Made by a program: the position numbers and the translations under genes
The notes under the pieces: model-generated
Told to the model about the DNA's origin: nothing
The model's database searches: none
Seen by the model: only the letters and a program-made list of their open reading frames with translations
Source: Saprospiraceae bacterium
GTDB taxonomy: Bacteria; Bacteroidota; Bacteroidia; Chitinophagales; Saprospiraceae
Direction: 5' to 3'
Length of the DNA: 40,960 nt
Assembly (NCBI GenBank): GCA_027486765.1
Contig: JAIXOO010000133.1
Location: 1-40,960, forward strand
Part shown: piece after piece, positions 32,531-40,489 of the stretch
How positions within the stretch are numbered: the stretch's first letter is position 1
Layout of the letters: each line of letters begins with the position of its first letter

Positions 32531-34120
32531 ATGAAAAAAACAGTACACACATTGCTCCTCACCTTGGGTTTGGTGAGTGGAGCCTTGGCCCAAACATCCA
32601 AATTGACCGCTGAAAAAATTGAAGCCCTCAAAAAAGAAGTGGCGGAAAAAGTTCAGAGCCGCGCCAAACTGGCCCAGGTCATGGTTGATAAGGTGTTTAG
32701 TTTTGCCGAGTTGGGTTTTCAGGAAGTGGAAACCTCCAAGTACCTCACGAGCATTTTGCGCGAAAACGGGTTTAGCATCGAGTCCGGTATCTCCGGAGTA
32801 CCCACGGCCTGGATGGCTAGCTGGGGCAGTGGCAAACCAGTCATTGCCATCGGCAGCGATTTGGATTGTATTCCCAAGGCTTCGCAAAAACCGGGCGTAG
32901 CCTACCACGATCCCATCGTAGCGGGCGCACCAGGGCACGGTGAAGGGCACAATTCCGGCATTCCGCTGAACATCATCGCGGCCATTACCGTCAAGGAAAT
33001 TATGGCTCGGGAGAAAATCCAAGGCACCCTGGTCTTGTGGCCCGGTGTAGCGGAAGAACTGGTTGGCACCAAAGCCTTCTTCACCCGGGATGGCTACTTC
33101 GACAAGGTCGATGCCTGCATTTTCACTCACGTGAGCAACAACCTGAGTGTATCCTATGGTCAGGCGTCGGGTACTGGCTTGGTGTCGGTAGAGTATGAGT
33201 TTGAAGGAGAGGCCGCCCACGCTGCGATGGCCCCCTGGCGCGGCCGTAGCGCGCTTGACGCGGTAGAATTGATGAGCATTGGCTGGCAATACTCCCGCGA
33301 GCACCTGGATCCGCTGCAACGCTCGCACCACGTAATCAAAAATGGTGGCGACCAGCCCAATGTGGTGCCTTCCAAAGCGAGCATCTGGTTTTACTTCCGG
33401 CACATCACCTACCCGCAAATCATGGATCTGTACAAACGTGCCAATCGCATTGCCGAGGGTGCAGCGCTCATGACCGATACCAAAATGACCTCGCGGGTAC
33501 TGGGCTCGGCCTGGCCTCGCCACTTCAATCAGGTGATCGCCGAAACGATGTACGAGAACATCAAAAAAGTTGGCTTGCCGACCTGGTCTGATGCCGACCA
33601 AACCCTGGCTCGCGCCATTCAAAAAGAAGTAAAATCCCCACGGGATACCAACGGCATGTCGAGCAAATTGGATACCCTGGGCCAGCCCGTGCGCAACCCC
33701 ATCAGCGGTGGATCGGACGATATTGGCGATATTTCCTGGAAGTTGCCCACCGTTACGCTTGGTTATCCGTCCAATATTCCGGGTTTGCCGGGGCACCATT
33801 GGGCCAATGCCGTAGCCATGGCTACACCCATTGCCCACAAGGGCGTGGTGGCCGGAGCCAAAGCGGAAGCGATGACCTTGCTGGATCTATTGCTAAAGCC
33901 CGAATTGATCCCCAAAGCTTGGGAATATTTCCGCACCGAACAAGGCATGAAACAGCAGTACATCCCCATGGTGAATCCGACAGATAAACCAGCTGTGCAC
34001 CTGAATACGGAGATCATGGAGGAGTTCCGCCCGAAGTTGGAGAAGTTCTATTATGATGAGAAGAAGTACGGGAGTTATTTGGAGCAGTTGGGGATAAAGT
34101 ATCCGGTGGTGAGGAAGTAA
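32531..34120 (+). CDS. M20-family amidohydrolase, AbgB-like, exported
   Basis: This 529-residue zinc amidohydrolase resembles aminobenzoyl-glutamate utilisation protein B. A signal peptide (about 1-20, LLLTLGLVSGALAQ) is followed by a catalytic domain with AIGSDLDCIPKASQKPGV, GHGEGHNSG, WPGVAEELVGTKAF and the dimerisation lid GEAAHAAMAPWRGRSALDAV; PISGGSDDIGDISWKLPTV and PGLPGHHWANAVA close the active site. Export is unlike E. coli AbgB and suggests action on extracellular N-acyl amino acids or peptides. ATG 32531 is preferred over TTG 32513. The TonB-receptor unit lies upstream across the hairpin array; a functional link is possible. Confidence 0.92.
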   Translation: MKKTVHTLLLTLGLVSGALAQTSKLTAEKIEALKKEVAEKVQSRAKLAQVMVDKVFSFAELGFQEVETSKYLTSILRENGFSIESGISGVPTAWMASWGSGKPVIAIGSDLDCIPKASQKPGVAYHDPIVAGAPGHGEGHNSGIPLNIIAAITVKEIMAREKIQGTLVLWPGVAEELVGTKAFFTRDGYFDKVDACIFTHVSNNLSVSYGQASGTGLVSVEYEFEGEAAHAAMAPWRGRSALDAVELMSIGWQYSREHLDPLQRSHHVIKNGGDQPNVVPSKASIWFYFRHITYPQIMDLYKRANRIAEGAALMTDTKMTSRVLGSAWPRHFNQVIAETMYENIKKVGLPTWSDADQTLARAIQKEVKSPRDTNGMSSKLDTLGQPVRNPISGGSDDIGDISWKLPTVTLGYPSNIPGLPGHHWANAVAMATPIAHKGVVAGAKAEAMTLLDLLLKPELIPKAWEYFRTEQGMKQQYIPMVNPTDKPAVHLNTEIMEEFRPKLEKFYYDEKKYGSYLEQLGIKYPVVRK

Positions 34121-34127
34121 CGTAAGC

Positions 34128-34200
34128 GTTCCAAAGTTCCAGGGTTCAACCGGTCACTGAGCGAAGTCGAAGTGCCGGTTGAACCCTGGAACTTTGGAAC
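34128..34200. repeat. Inverted repeat with 26-bp perfect arms between convergent genes
   Basis: GTTCCAAAGTTCCAGGGTTC... (34128-34153) and its exact complement (34175-34200) enclose a 21-nt loop containing CACTGAGCGAAGTCGAAGTG, whose ends CACT/AGTG can also pair. It fills the gap between the M20 and YciI-like genes. Confidence 0.85.
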
Positions 34201-34206
34201 CTTGTT

Positions 34207-34677
34207 TCAATAAAGCTTACTCCCCACCGGCCCCCACCAAGGCATCACCTCCACCGTAAACCTACCAGCCCTTACCGCCGGGTCCTGCCAAATCAAGTGC
34301 TCCGCCTCTTCCTGCGAGAGCGCCGACAAAATCAGCATTTCGCGCATGTCGCCCTCCCCTTCCATCAAGCCAGCCATGCACAGTTTTTTGGTATCCCCCA
34401 ACCATTTGAGGTGATCCTGGTGGTACCGACTAAGGGTTTCCAGTTCCTTTTGACTCAAATTGCGTACTGGCCCTCGCCGCAACAGACAAAGGAAATATTT
34501 CTTCAGCAAATAAATGGTGTCACCCATTTGCATCTGCATGAATTGAATTTGTGGGGTGGTTTTAGGAGCGGGAGCCGGAGCAGCCGGGGCTGGAACCGGA
34601 GATTTGGGCATCAATTGAGCCCAAACTGAGGTGTAAATGCCCAGAAACAACAAAAACAGTAGCAGTCGTGATCGCAT
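34207..34677 (-). CDS. Exported YciI-like protein
   Basis: This 156-residue protein has a signal peptide (about 1-21, LLLFLLFLGIYTSVWAQ), an Ala/Pro linker (PVPAPAAPAPAPKTTP) and a YciI/YCII-type ferredoxin-fold domain (about 55-150) with FLCLLRRGPVRN, YHQDHLKWLGDTKKLCMAG and the characteristic LSQEEAEHLIWQDPAVRAG. The family includes dehydrochlorinase-like and predicted enzyme proteins with no common activity. Export of a YciI domain is less usual. Start 34677 is chosen because it opens the signal peptide. Confidence 0.85.
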   Translation of the reverse strand: MRSRLLLFLLFLGIYTSVWAQLMPKSPVPAPAAPAPAPKTTPQIQFMQMQMGDTIYLLKKYFLCLLRRGPVRNLSQKELETLSRYHQDHLKWLGDTKKLCMAGLMEGEGDMREMLILSALSQEEAEHLIWQDPAVRAGRFTVEVMPWWGPVGSKLY

Positions 34678-34906
34678 GAGTGTACATTTGAAAGCTAAGT
34701 ACAAAACACCATTCCCAGTAGTTATTTATCTCCCTTGGCTTTCATTCATCGATATAACGCTGCTTTAACGATTCATATTTTAAAAGCACTCATCAAGGCG
34801 AAGGCGGTGGAAGCATGAATTTCATTGTCAAAAACCAAAAAAACCAAGGCAGTATCCAAATTACCAGAACATTCTATTACCTTTCTGCTCTAACTAAAAG
34901 CTATTT

Positions 34907-36142
34907 ATGGAGCGGTTTATCGGACTGATTGGAATGGTTCTGATTTTGGGGATTGCCTTTTTGCTATCCAACAATCGGAAGGCGATTAATTATCGTACAG
35001 TTGGAGTGGGACTTTTGCTACAATTGGGATTGGCAGTGTTCATTTTGAAAACCAGCGTGGGCAAAAATACCTTTGCCTGGTTGGGTGCCAAAATACAGCG
35101 CTTGTTGGAAATGGCGGATCGAGGCGCCTTGTTTGTATTTGGTCCACTGGTCAACAAGGGCTTATTAGACAAGGTTTTAGGCCCTGAAAACAGTTTTATC
35201 TTTTTCTTTAAAGTAATTCCCACCATCATCTTTGTTGCCGTTCTGGTAAACATCATGTACCACATCGGGGTCATGCAGCGAGTGGTATCGGTTATGGCCG
35301 TGGGCATGAAATGGCTGCTGGGTGTGAGTGGCGCCGAAGCCATCTCCAACGTAGCCAGTACCTTCGTCGGTCAGGTGGAAGCCCAAATCATGATCAAACC
35401 TTATCTAAAAACCATGACCAACTCCGAGCTCATGTCTTCCATGACGGGTAGTTTTGCCTGTATTGCCGGGGGGGTGATGGCCACTTATATTGCTTTGGGG
35501 GTACCGCCTGAGTACCTCCTGGCGGCCAGCATCATGGCTGCGCCAGGGGCTTTGGTGATTTCAAAAATCGTGTACCCCGAAACCGAAGAACCGGAAACCC
35601 AGGGTACCGTTAAGTTAAAAGTTGAAAAAGCCTATGTCAACCTGGTCGACGCCATTGCAGGTGGCGCGGGGGATGGCCTACGCGTGGGATTGAATGTGAT
35701 CGCCATGTTGATTGGTTTCATCGCCTTGATTGCTTTACTCGATTTGTTCTTGGGTAAAATTGGTTCTTTAGCTGGTATTGAGCTGAGTTTCAACTTGATC
35801 ATGGGTAAAATTTTCTTCGTTTTCGCCTGGGCAATGGGGGTTCCCGTCAAAGATTTGACCGCCGCGGGCTCCTTGATGGGCACCAAATTGGTAGTCAACG
35901 AATTTGTAGCCTACCTCGATTTGATTAAAATGAAACATTACCTGGAACCCAAAACCATTGCCATCACCAGTTTTGCCTTGTGTGGTTTTGCGAATTTCAG
36001 TTCGATCGCCATTCAGGTAGGGGGGATCGGCCAGTTGGCACCCGAACGCCGGGCTGATTTGGCCAGATTGGGCTTTAAAGCGCTCATTTGTGGTACTTTG
36101 GCGAGTTACATGTCGGCGACCATTGCTGGCTTGTTGTTTTAG
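34907..36142 (+). CDS. CNT-family concentrative nucleoside transporter
   Basis: This 411-residue inner-membrane protein takes up nucleosides by cation symport. It has eight or more hydrophobic segments and all family blocks: Nucleos_tra2_N (about 1-85), the gate region, and Nucleos_tra2_C with SNVASTFVGQVEAQIMIKPY, MTGSFACIAGGVMATYIALG, GTKLVVNEFVAYLDL and ALCGFANFSSIAIQVGGIG. The last motifs line the nucleoside-binding site. It is a single-gene transcription unit with about 230 bp of upstream non-coding DNA and no sign of a nucleoside-specific regulator. Length fits NupC proteins. Confidence 0.95.
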   Translation: MERFIGLIGMVLILGIAFLLSNNRKAINYRTVGVGLLLQLGLAVFILKTSVGKNTFAWLGAKIQRLLEMADRGALFVFGPLVNKGLLDKVLGPENSFIFFFKVIPTIIFVAVLVNIMYHIGVMQRVVSVMAVGMKWLLGVSGAEAISNVASTFVGQVEAQIMIKPYLKTMTNSELMSSMTGSFACIAGGVMATYIALGVPPEYLLAASIMAAPGALVISKIVYPETEEPETQGTVKLKVEKAYVNLVDAIAGGAGDGLRVGLNVIAMLIGFIALIALLDLFLGKIGSLAGIELSFNLIMGKIFFVFAWAMGVPVKDLTAAGSLMGTKLVVNEFVAYLDLIKMKHYLEPKTIAITSFALCGFANFSSIAIQVGGIGQLAPERRADLARLGFKALICGTLASYMSATIAGLLF

Positions 36143-36478
36143 AAGGTACATACCATTTCGCCACAAAGGCACAAAGAAGAAACAAGGCATTGGCGCTAGG
36201 TCAAATACATTGAAAGCGTAAAGTGTTCACCAAGAAGCACTTCAAAAGACATTAGATTTAGCCCTGCTAAGGTGTTCTAAGGTGCCCAAGGTGGTTCAAA
36301 AAATAGGCTTTTGCGCGCTTGCGCGCTTTTGTTTTTATTTGAGGCACCTTAGAACACCTTAGGGGTATAAATTTTCACATTAGCCCTTTAGATGTGGCGT
36401 TTTTTTTTGTTTTTGAATGTGCTTTAACACGCTTTCCCTGGCCCTTAGCACTTTTGCGGTACAATAAACATTAGATCA
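36143..36478. other. Intergenic region with hairpin element
   Basis: No gene is present in these 336 bases. The hairpin element at 36267-36362 occupies the middle. No clear -7 box precedes the DUF1080 gene; TTTTGCGG near 36452 is too divergent to call. Confidence 0.5.
36267..36362. repeat. Dispersed hairpin, AGGTGTTTCTAAGGTGG family, copy 3
   Basis: CTAAGGTGTTCTAAGGTGCC (36267-36286) pairs perfectly with GGCACCTTAGAACACCTTAG (36343-36362). The interior contains a second palindromic core GCGCGC-tt-GCGCGC flanked by T-rich sequence. The CTAAGGTG/CACCTTAG words are shared with 14338-14420 and 22347-22477. Confidence 0.8.
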
Positions 36479-38320
36479 ATGACTATTTACAAACCAAAAC
36501 ATTACGGAATTGCCCTGCAATTTCTTCTCCTGCTCCTGGTGCTGAGCACTCATGCTCAAAATACCTTTTACGAATTGAGCAATCTCCCCCTCAACGACCT
36601 CTCTGGTTTTCGTACCCCCGCCGCCTGTTGGCAAATCGTGGGTGAAACCAGCGGAAGTCCCGAGAATAAATTGCTGAGTTCCAAACCCGGCAGCGGAGTC
36701 CTCTTCGACAATTTCAACGACAAGTTTCGCTACAAACCCGAAGCAGACCTGTACAGCCAGCTGGAGCACGGTGACATGTACCTCGAACTGGAATTCATGC
36801 TCCCCCAGGGCTCCAACTCTGGCATCTACCTGCAAAGCCGCTACGAAATCCAGCTTTTTGATTCCTGGGGAGTTGCCCGTCCTAAATACCAGGACGCTGG
36901 GGCCATTTATCCTCGTTGGATCGAAGCCACTCAAACCAATTACGAAGGCCATGCGCCACGCGTGAATGCCGCCCTGGCACCAGGGCTGTGGCAAAAATTA
37001 CAAGTCCATTTTCAAGCCCCGCAGTTTGACGCCCAGGGCCGCAAGGTGAAACCAGCCACATTCAGCAAGATCATCCTCAACGGCATCACCATCCACGAGA
37101 ACGTGATCCTGCTGGGGGTAACCAGAGGTGCTGTATCGGACAAAGAAGTAGCCAAAGCGCCTTTCCGTATTCAAGGCGATCACGGCCCTGTCGCTTTCCG
37201 AAACATCAAGTACGCTTTGTTGAACGACTTTGAAGCGCCCATCAAGGAACTGACTTATAAATATTACGAAGGCCAATTTGAAAACTTTGAGGCCCTGGCC
37301 ACCGCCAAAGTGACCCGCGAGGGTAAAGCTGCGGCCATCGATTACACCTTGGCCGACAACGTCAACAAAATGGCCCTGGTTTTTAATGGCAAAATCGACA
37401 TCAAAGAAGCAGGTAGTTATCAATGGATACTCCAACGTTACGGCGCTGGCAAATTGAGTATTGATGGCAAAGAGGTTTTGCCTAGTGACTGGAAATGGAT
37501 CGGTGATCCCTCCATTGCGACTACCAACTTGAGCACCGGAGAGCACAGTTTTCAGGTCAGTTATTTGAAAAATTTCAGTTGGTGGCCAACTGCCGCCGGG
37601 TTGAGTTTGCAAAAAACCAATGGCAAACCCATTGCGCTCCATACCCGCAACTCCTTGCCCGATCCACCACCTGCGCCTCTGATTGAAGTGGAACCCACAC
37701 AAGAGCCCAGCCTGCTGCGCTGTTTTTTCCAACATTTCAAAAAGAAAAAAACCCAGGTCATCCTGGTCGGCGATCCCAAAGGAACCCACTACGCTTACGA
37801 TCTTGACCAGGCCGCTTTATTACAAGTTTGGCGTGGTGATTTTGCCAATGCTACTGATATGTGGCATGAGCGGGGTGAGCCCCAAACCGCCAGTGCCATG
37901 GGAGTTGGTCAAATGCTGCCCGGGCGCTGCCCCTTGGCCTTGGATGGCTTAACGGATACTTTGGACCAAAAAGACTTAAAATACAAGGGTTATCAATTGT
38001 CCGTAGAGCGTCATCCTACTTTTAACTACCAGTACAAGGGCATTTCATTTAGCGAAAGTTTTAAAGCTGGAAGTTCCCCTGGATTGGAAAGAGTGACTTT
38101 GATCAAAAATCCGACGGGAAAAAAATTCAGCTATCGGCTGGCCCAGGGCAACAGCATCAGCAGTGTCGGCAACGGCTTGTACGCCATCGATGGCCAGCGC
38201 TACTACTTGCGTGTGGCTGATCCAAGCAGCTACAAGATTGTCAGCAATAACGGCCTGCAAGAATTGATTTTTGAGTCCAGTCAAACGGAGCTTAAAGTGG
38301 CTTCTACCTTGATTTTTTAA
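36479..38320 (+). CDS. DUF1080 and PA14-like domain exported protein
   Basis: This 613-residue secreted protein has a signal peptide (about 1-22, LLLLVLSTHAQ), a DUF1080/3-keto-disaccharide hydrolase domain (about 38-248, with YLELEFMLPQGSNSGIYLQS, YEIQLFDSWGV, PFRIQGDHGPVAFRNIKY), a PA14-like beta-sandwich (about 255-385, KYYEGQFENFEAL, ITLRYG-like IQRYGAGKLSIDGKEV) and a C-terminal module (about 410-613) containing QVILVGDPKGTHYAYDLDQA and MWHERGEP. The C-terminal module usually accompanies propeller-plastocyanin proteins, and such a gene follows 22 bp downstream, so the two should work together in carbohydrate oxidation or hydrolysis outside the cytoplasm. DUF1080 activity is known for some relatives only. 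Confidence 0.88.
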   Translation: MTIYKPKHYGIALQFLLLLLVLSTHAQNTFYELSNLPLNDLSGFRTPAACWQIVGETSGSPENKLLSSKPGSGVLFDNFNDKFRYKPEADLYSQLEHGDMYLELEFMLPQGSNSGIYLQSRYEIQLFDSWGVARPKYQDAGAIYPRWIEATQTNYEGHAPRVNAALAPGLWQKLQVHFQAPQFDAQGRKVKPATFSKIILNGITIHENVILLGVTRGAVSDKEVAKAPFRIQGDHGPVAFRNIKYALLNDFEAPIKELTYKYYEGQFENFEALATAKVTREGKAAAIDYTLADNVNKMALVFNGKIDIKEAGSYQWILQRYGAGKLSIDGKEVLPSDWKWIGDPSIATTNLSTGEHSFQVSYLKNFSWWPTAAGLSLQKTNGKPIALHTRNSLPDPPPAPLIEVEPTQEPSLLRCFFQHFKKKKTQVILVGDPKGTHYAYDLDQAALLQVWRGDFANATDMWHERGEPQTASAMGVGQMLPGRCPLALDGLTDTLDQKDLKYKGYQLSVERHPTFNYQYKGISFSESFKAGSSPGLERVTLIKNPTGKKFSYRLAQGNSISSVGNGLYAIDGQRYYLRVADPSSYKIVSNNGLQELIFESSQTELKVASTLIF

Positions 38321-38342
38321 AAGGCTGAATAAGCTAAAACGT

Positions 38343-40406
38343 ATGACAATGCAATCCATCAAAATATTTTTATCCACACTTTGTCTATTCTGTGGTTTGA
38401 GCGTTTTTGCCCAAACTGGCAAACCACTCACCGAGAAGGATTATTACTTCCTCAAAACCGTAGCCATTCCTGAAGACATCAAACTGGAAGTAGGCGGTTT
38501 GGCCCCTATGGCCGACGGGCGACTGGCGGTTGCTACCCGCCGGGGCCAAATCTGGGTGATCGAAAACCCTTACATGATCAATGGCACCCAGCCCCATTAT
38601 CAGTTGTACGCCGAAGGTTTGCACGAGGTGCTGGGCCTGGCCTACAAAGACGGCTCTTTGTATTGCACCCAGCGCGGCGAGTTGACCAAAATGACCGACA
38701 CCGACGGCGACGGTCGCGCCGATGTATTTGAACCCATTTATCGCTTCAACCTCAGCGGCAACTACCACGAGTACGCTTATGGGCCCGTGTTTGACAGCAA
38801 TGGCGACATGTACGTTACGCTCAATGTAGCCTGGGTCGGTTACGGCGATGGTTTGGGCAAATGGCACGGCTGGTTGCTCAAAATCAAACCCGATGGACAA
38901 ATGGAACCCATTGCTACAGGTTTGCGCTCGCCTGCTGGTTTTTGGGTCAATGGCAAAGACGAAGTTTTTTATGCCGAAAACCAGGGCGACTGGGTAGGTT
39001 CTGGCCGGGTAACCCATTTGGAAAAAGGCGACTTCGCGGGCAACGCCGGAGGTTTGAACTGGACCAAGGAACCCGAATCTCCCCTCCGCCTCACCAAAGC
39101 GGATCTGGCCAAAGTTGACGATGGCCGCACCATGTACGAAGCCGCCAAAAGCATCAAAGAAATGAAATTGCCTTGCGTATGGTTTCCCCATACCCTCATG
39201 GGCATTTCGACATCAGACATCATTGAGGACAATACCGGCGGGGCTTTTGGGCCTTTCAGTGGCCAATATTTTGTAGCCGATCAGGGGCATTCCAAAGTGA
39301 TGCGCATGACCCTCGAACGGGTGAACGGCAAATACCAGGGCGCTTGTTACCCTTTCCGCGAAGGTTGGGCTTCGGGGCTTTTGCGACTTCGCTGGGGTAC
39401 CGATGCCTCCATGTGGGGAGGAATGACCAGCCGGGGTTGGTCTAGTACAGGCAAAGCCGAATACGCCTTGCAACGCCTGGTATGGTCGGGTAAAACACCA
39501 TTTGAGATGAAAAACATCAGCGCCCGGCCCGATGGTTTTGAAATAGAATTCACCCTGCCCGTGGATAAAAGCCTGGCCAAAAGCGCTGCCAATTATGGCT
39601 TCACTTCCTTTAATTACGAGTACCACCACCAATACGGGAGCCCGATCATCAATCAGGGCAATTGCCCGCTGCGTGGCCTGATCGTTTCGGAAGATGGTTT
39701 GAAAGTACGAGTGGTATTGGACAGCATCCGCGAGGGCTACATCCACGAGGTGAAATTGAAAAACTTCAAAGCGGCGGATGGCACTCCCCTACTCCACGAT
39801 TTTGCATATTACACCATGAACAACATTCCGGTGGGGGAAAAAGCGAGCCTGAGTGCTGATCAAAAAATCGTGGCTGCTGTAACACCAGCGCCCATGAACC
39901 ATGATCACATGGCGATGAAGACACCGGAGGTGCCTGCGGCCAAAGGTAAAAAGGGAAAAAAAGAACCCAAAGAGACCAGTACCGCTGCGGCCCTGAGCAA
40001 AAACCTGAACGAACAACCCGCGAGTTGGGGGCAGCCTGATCAGGTGCTTTCCTTGGGTACCAAACCAGGCCTGAAATTTGATCTGGATTTGTTGACCGTG
40101 AAAGCAGGCAGCAAAGTCAAACTGGTGTTCAACAACAACGATGACATGCAGCACAACCTCGTCGTCACTGTCCCAGGTATGGCCAATAAAGTGGGCGAAA
40201 AAGGCATGGGCTTGGGCCTCAAAGGGCCTGAATTGCATTATGTGCCCAACCTGGCGGAGGTACTTGCCAATACCAAAATTTTGGAGCCGGGCACGACGGA
40301 GACGATCTATTTTGTAGCACCAAGCAAGCCGGGGGATTACCAGTTTGTGTGTACCTATCCTGGGCATTATTTGGTAATGCAGGGAGTATTGAGGGTGTTG
40401 CCCTAG
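38343..40406 (+). CDS. Sorbosone-dehydrogenase-like propeller fused to a plastocyanin domain
   Basis: This 687-residue exported protein has a signal peptide (about 1-23), a six-bladed glucose/sorbosone-dehydrogenase-type propeller (about 40-360, LAPMADGRLAVATRRGQIWV, MTDTDGDGRADVFEPIY, LKIKPDGQMEPIATGLRSPA, FVADQGHSKVMRM), an Ig-like region (about 385-495), a Lys/Pro-rich hinge (KGKKGKKEPKETS) and a C-terminal type 1 copper domain (about 565-687). The copper ligands are complete: H604, C670, H675 and M679 (QHN; CTYPGHYLVM). The fusion suggests electrons pass from a sugar oxidation to blue copper. It is 22 bp behind the DUF1080 gene. Quinone cofactor binding is not provable from sequence. Confidence 0.9.
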   Translation: MTMQSIKIFLSTLCLFCGLSVFAQTGKPLTEKDYYFLKTVAIPEDIKLEVGGLAPMADGRLAVATRRGQIWVIENPYMINGTQPHYQLYAEGLHEVLGLAYKDGSLYCTQRGELTKMTDTDGDGRADVFEPIYRFNLSGNYHEYAYGPVFDSNGDMYVTLNVAWVGYGDGLGKWHGWLLKIKPDGQMEPIATGLRSPAGFWVNGKDEVFYAENQGDWVGSGRVTHLEKGDFAGNAGGLNWTKEPESPLRLTKADLAKVDDGRTMYEAAKSIKEMKLPCVWFPHTLMGISTSDIIEDNTGGAFGPFSGQYFVADQGHSKVMRMTLERVNGKYQGACYPFREGWASGLLRLRWGTDASMWGGMTSRGWSSTGKAEYALQRLVWSGKTPFEMKNISARPDGFEIEFTLPVDKSLAKSAANYGFTSFNYEYHHQYGSPIINQGNCPLRGLIVSEDGLKVRVVLDSIREGYIHEVKLKNFKAADGTPLLHDFAYYTMNNIPVGEKASLSADQKIVAAVTPAPMNHDHMAMKTPEVPAAKGKKGKKEPKETSTAAALSKNLNEQPASWGQPDQVLSLGTKPGLKFDLDLLTVKAGSKVKLVFNNNDDMQHNLVVTVPGMANKVGEKGMGLGLKGPELHYVPNLAEVLANTKILEPGTTETIYFVAPSKPGDYQFVCTYPGHYLVMQGVLRVLP

Positions 40407-40487
40407 GGGTTAGACTTCAGGTAAGTTGAAAATCAAGAATTTGTGCACAAATTCTTGATTTTCAACTTACCTGAAGTCTAATCCTTA
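40404..40487. repeat. Perfect 72-bp palindrome without spacer (40410-40481)
   Basis: The two 36-bp halves are exact reverse complements around the centre TGTGCACA (40442-40449), and wobbles extend pairing to 40404 and 40487. It starts at the stop codon of the copper protein gene and ends 3 bp before the convergent gene. On RNA it would form one uninterrupted hairpin and so act as a terminator both ways. Confidence 0.9.
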
Positions 40488-40489
40488 AT

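Noticed and set aside
32510-33838. Long minus-strand open frame (442 codons) opposite the M20 gene
   Set aside because: It lies wholly opposite a well-supported enzyme gene, has no family features, and reflects codon use of the real gene.
38385-39191. Minus-strand open frame opposite the propeller-copper gene
   Set aside because: It is a shadow of the sense gene with no start context or recognisable domain.
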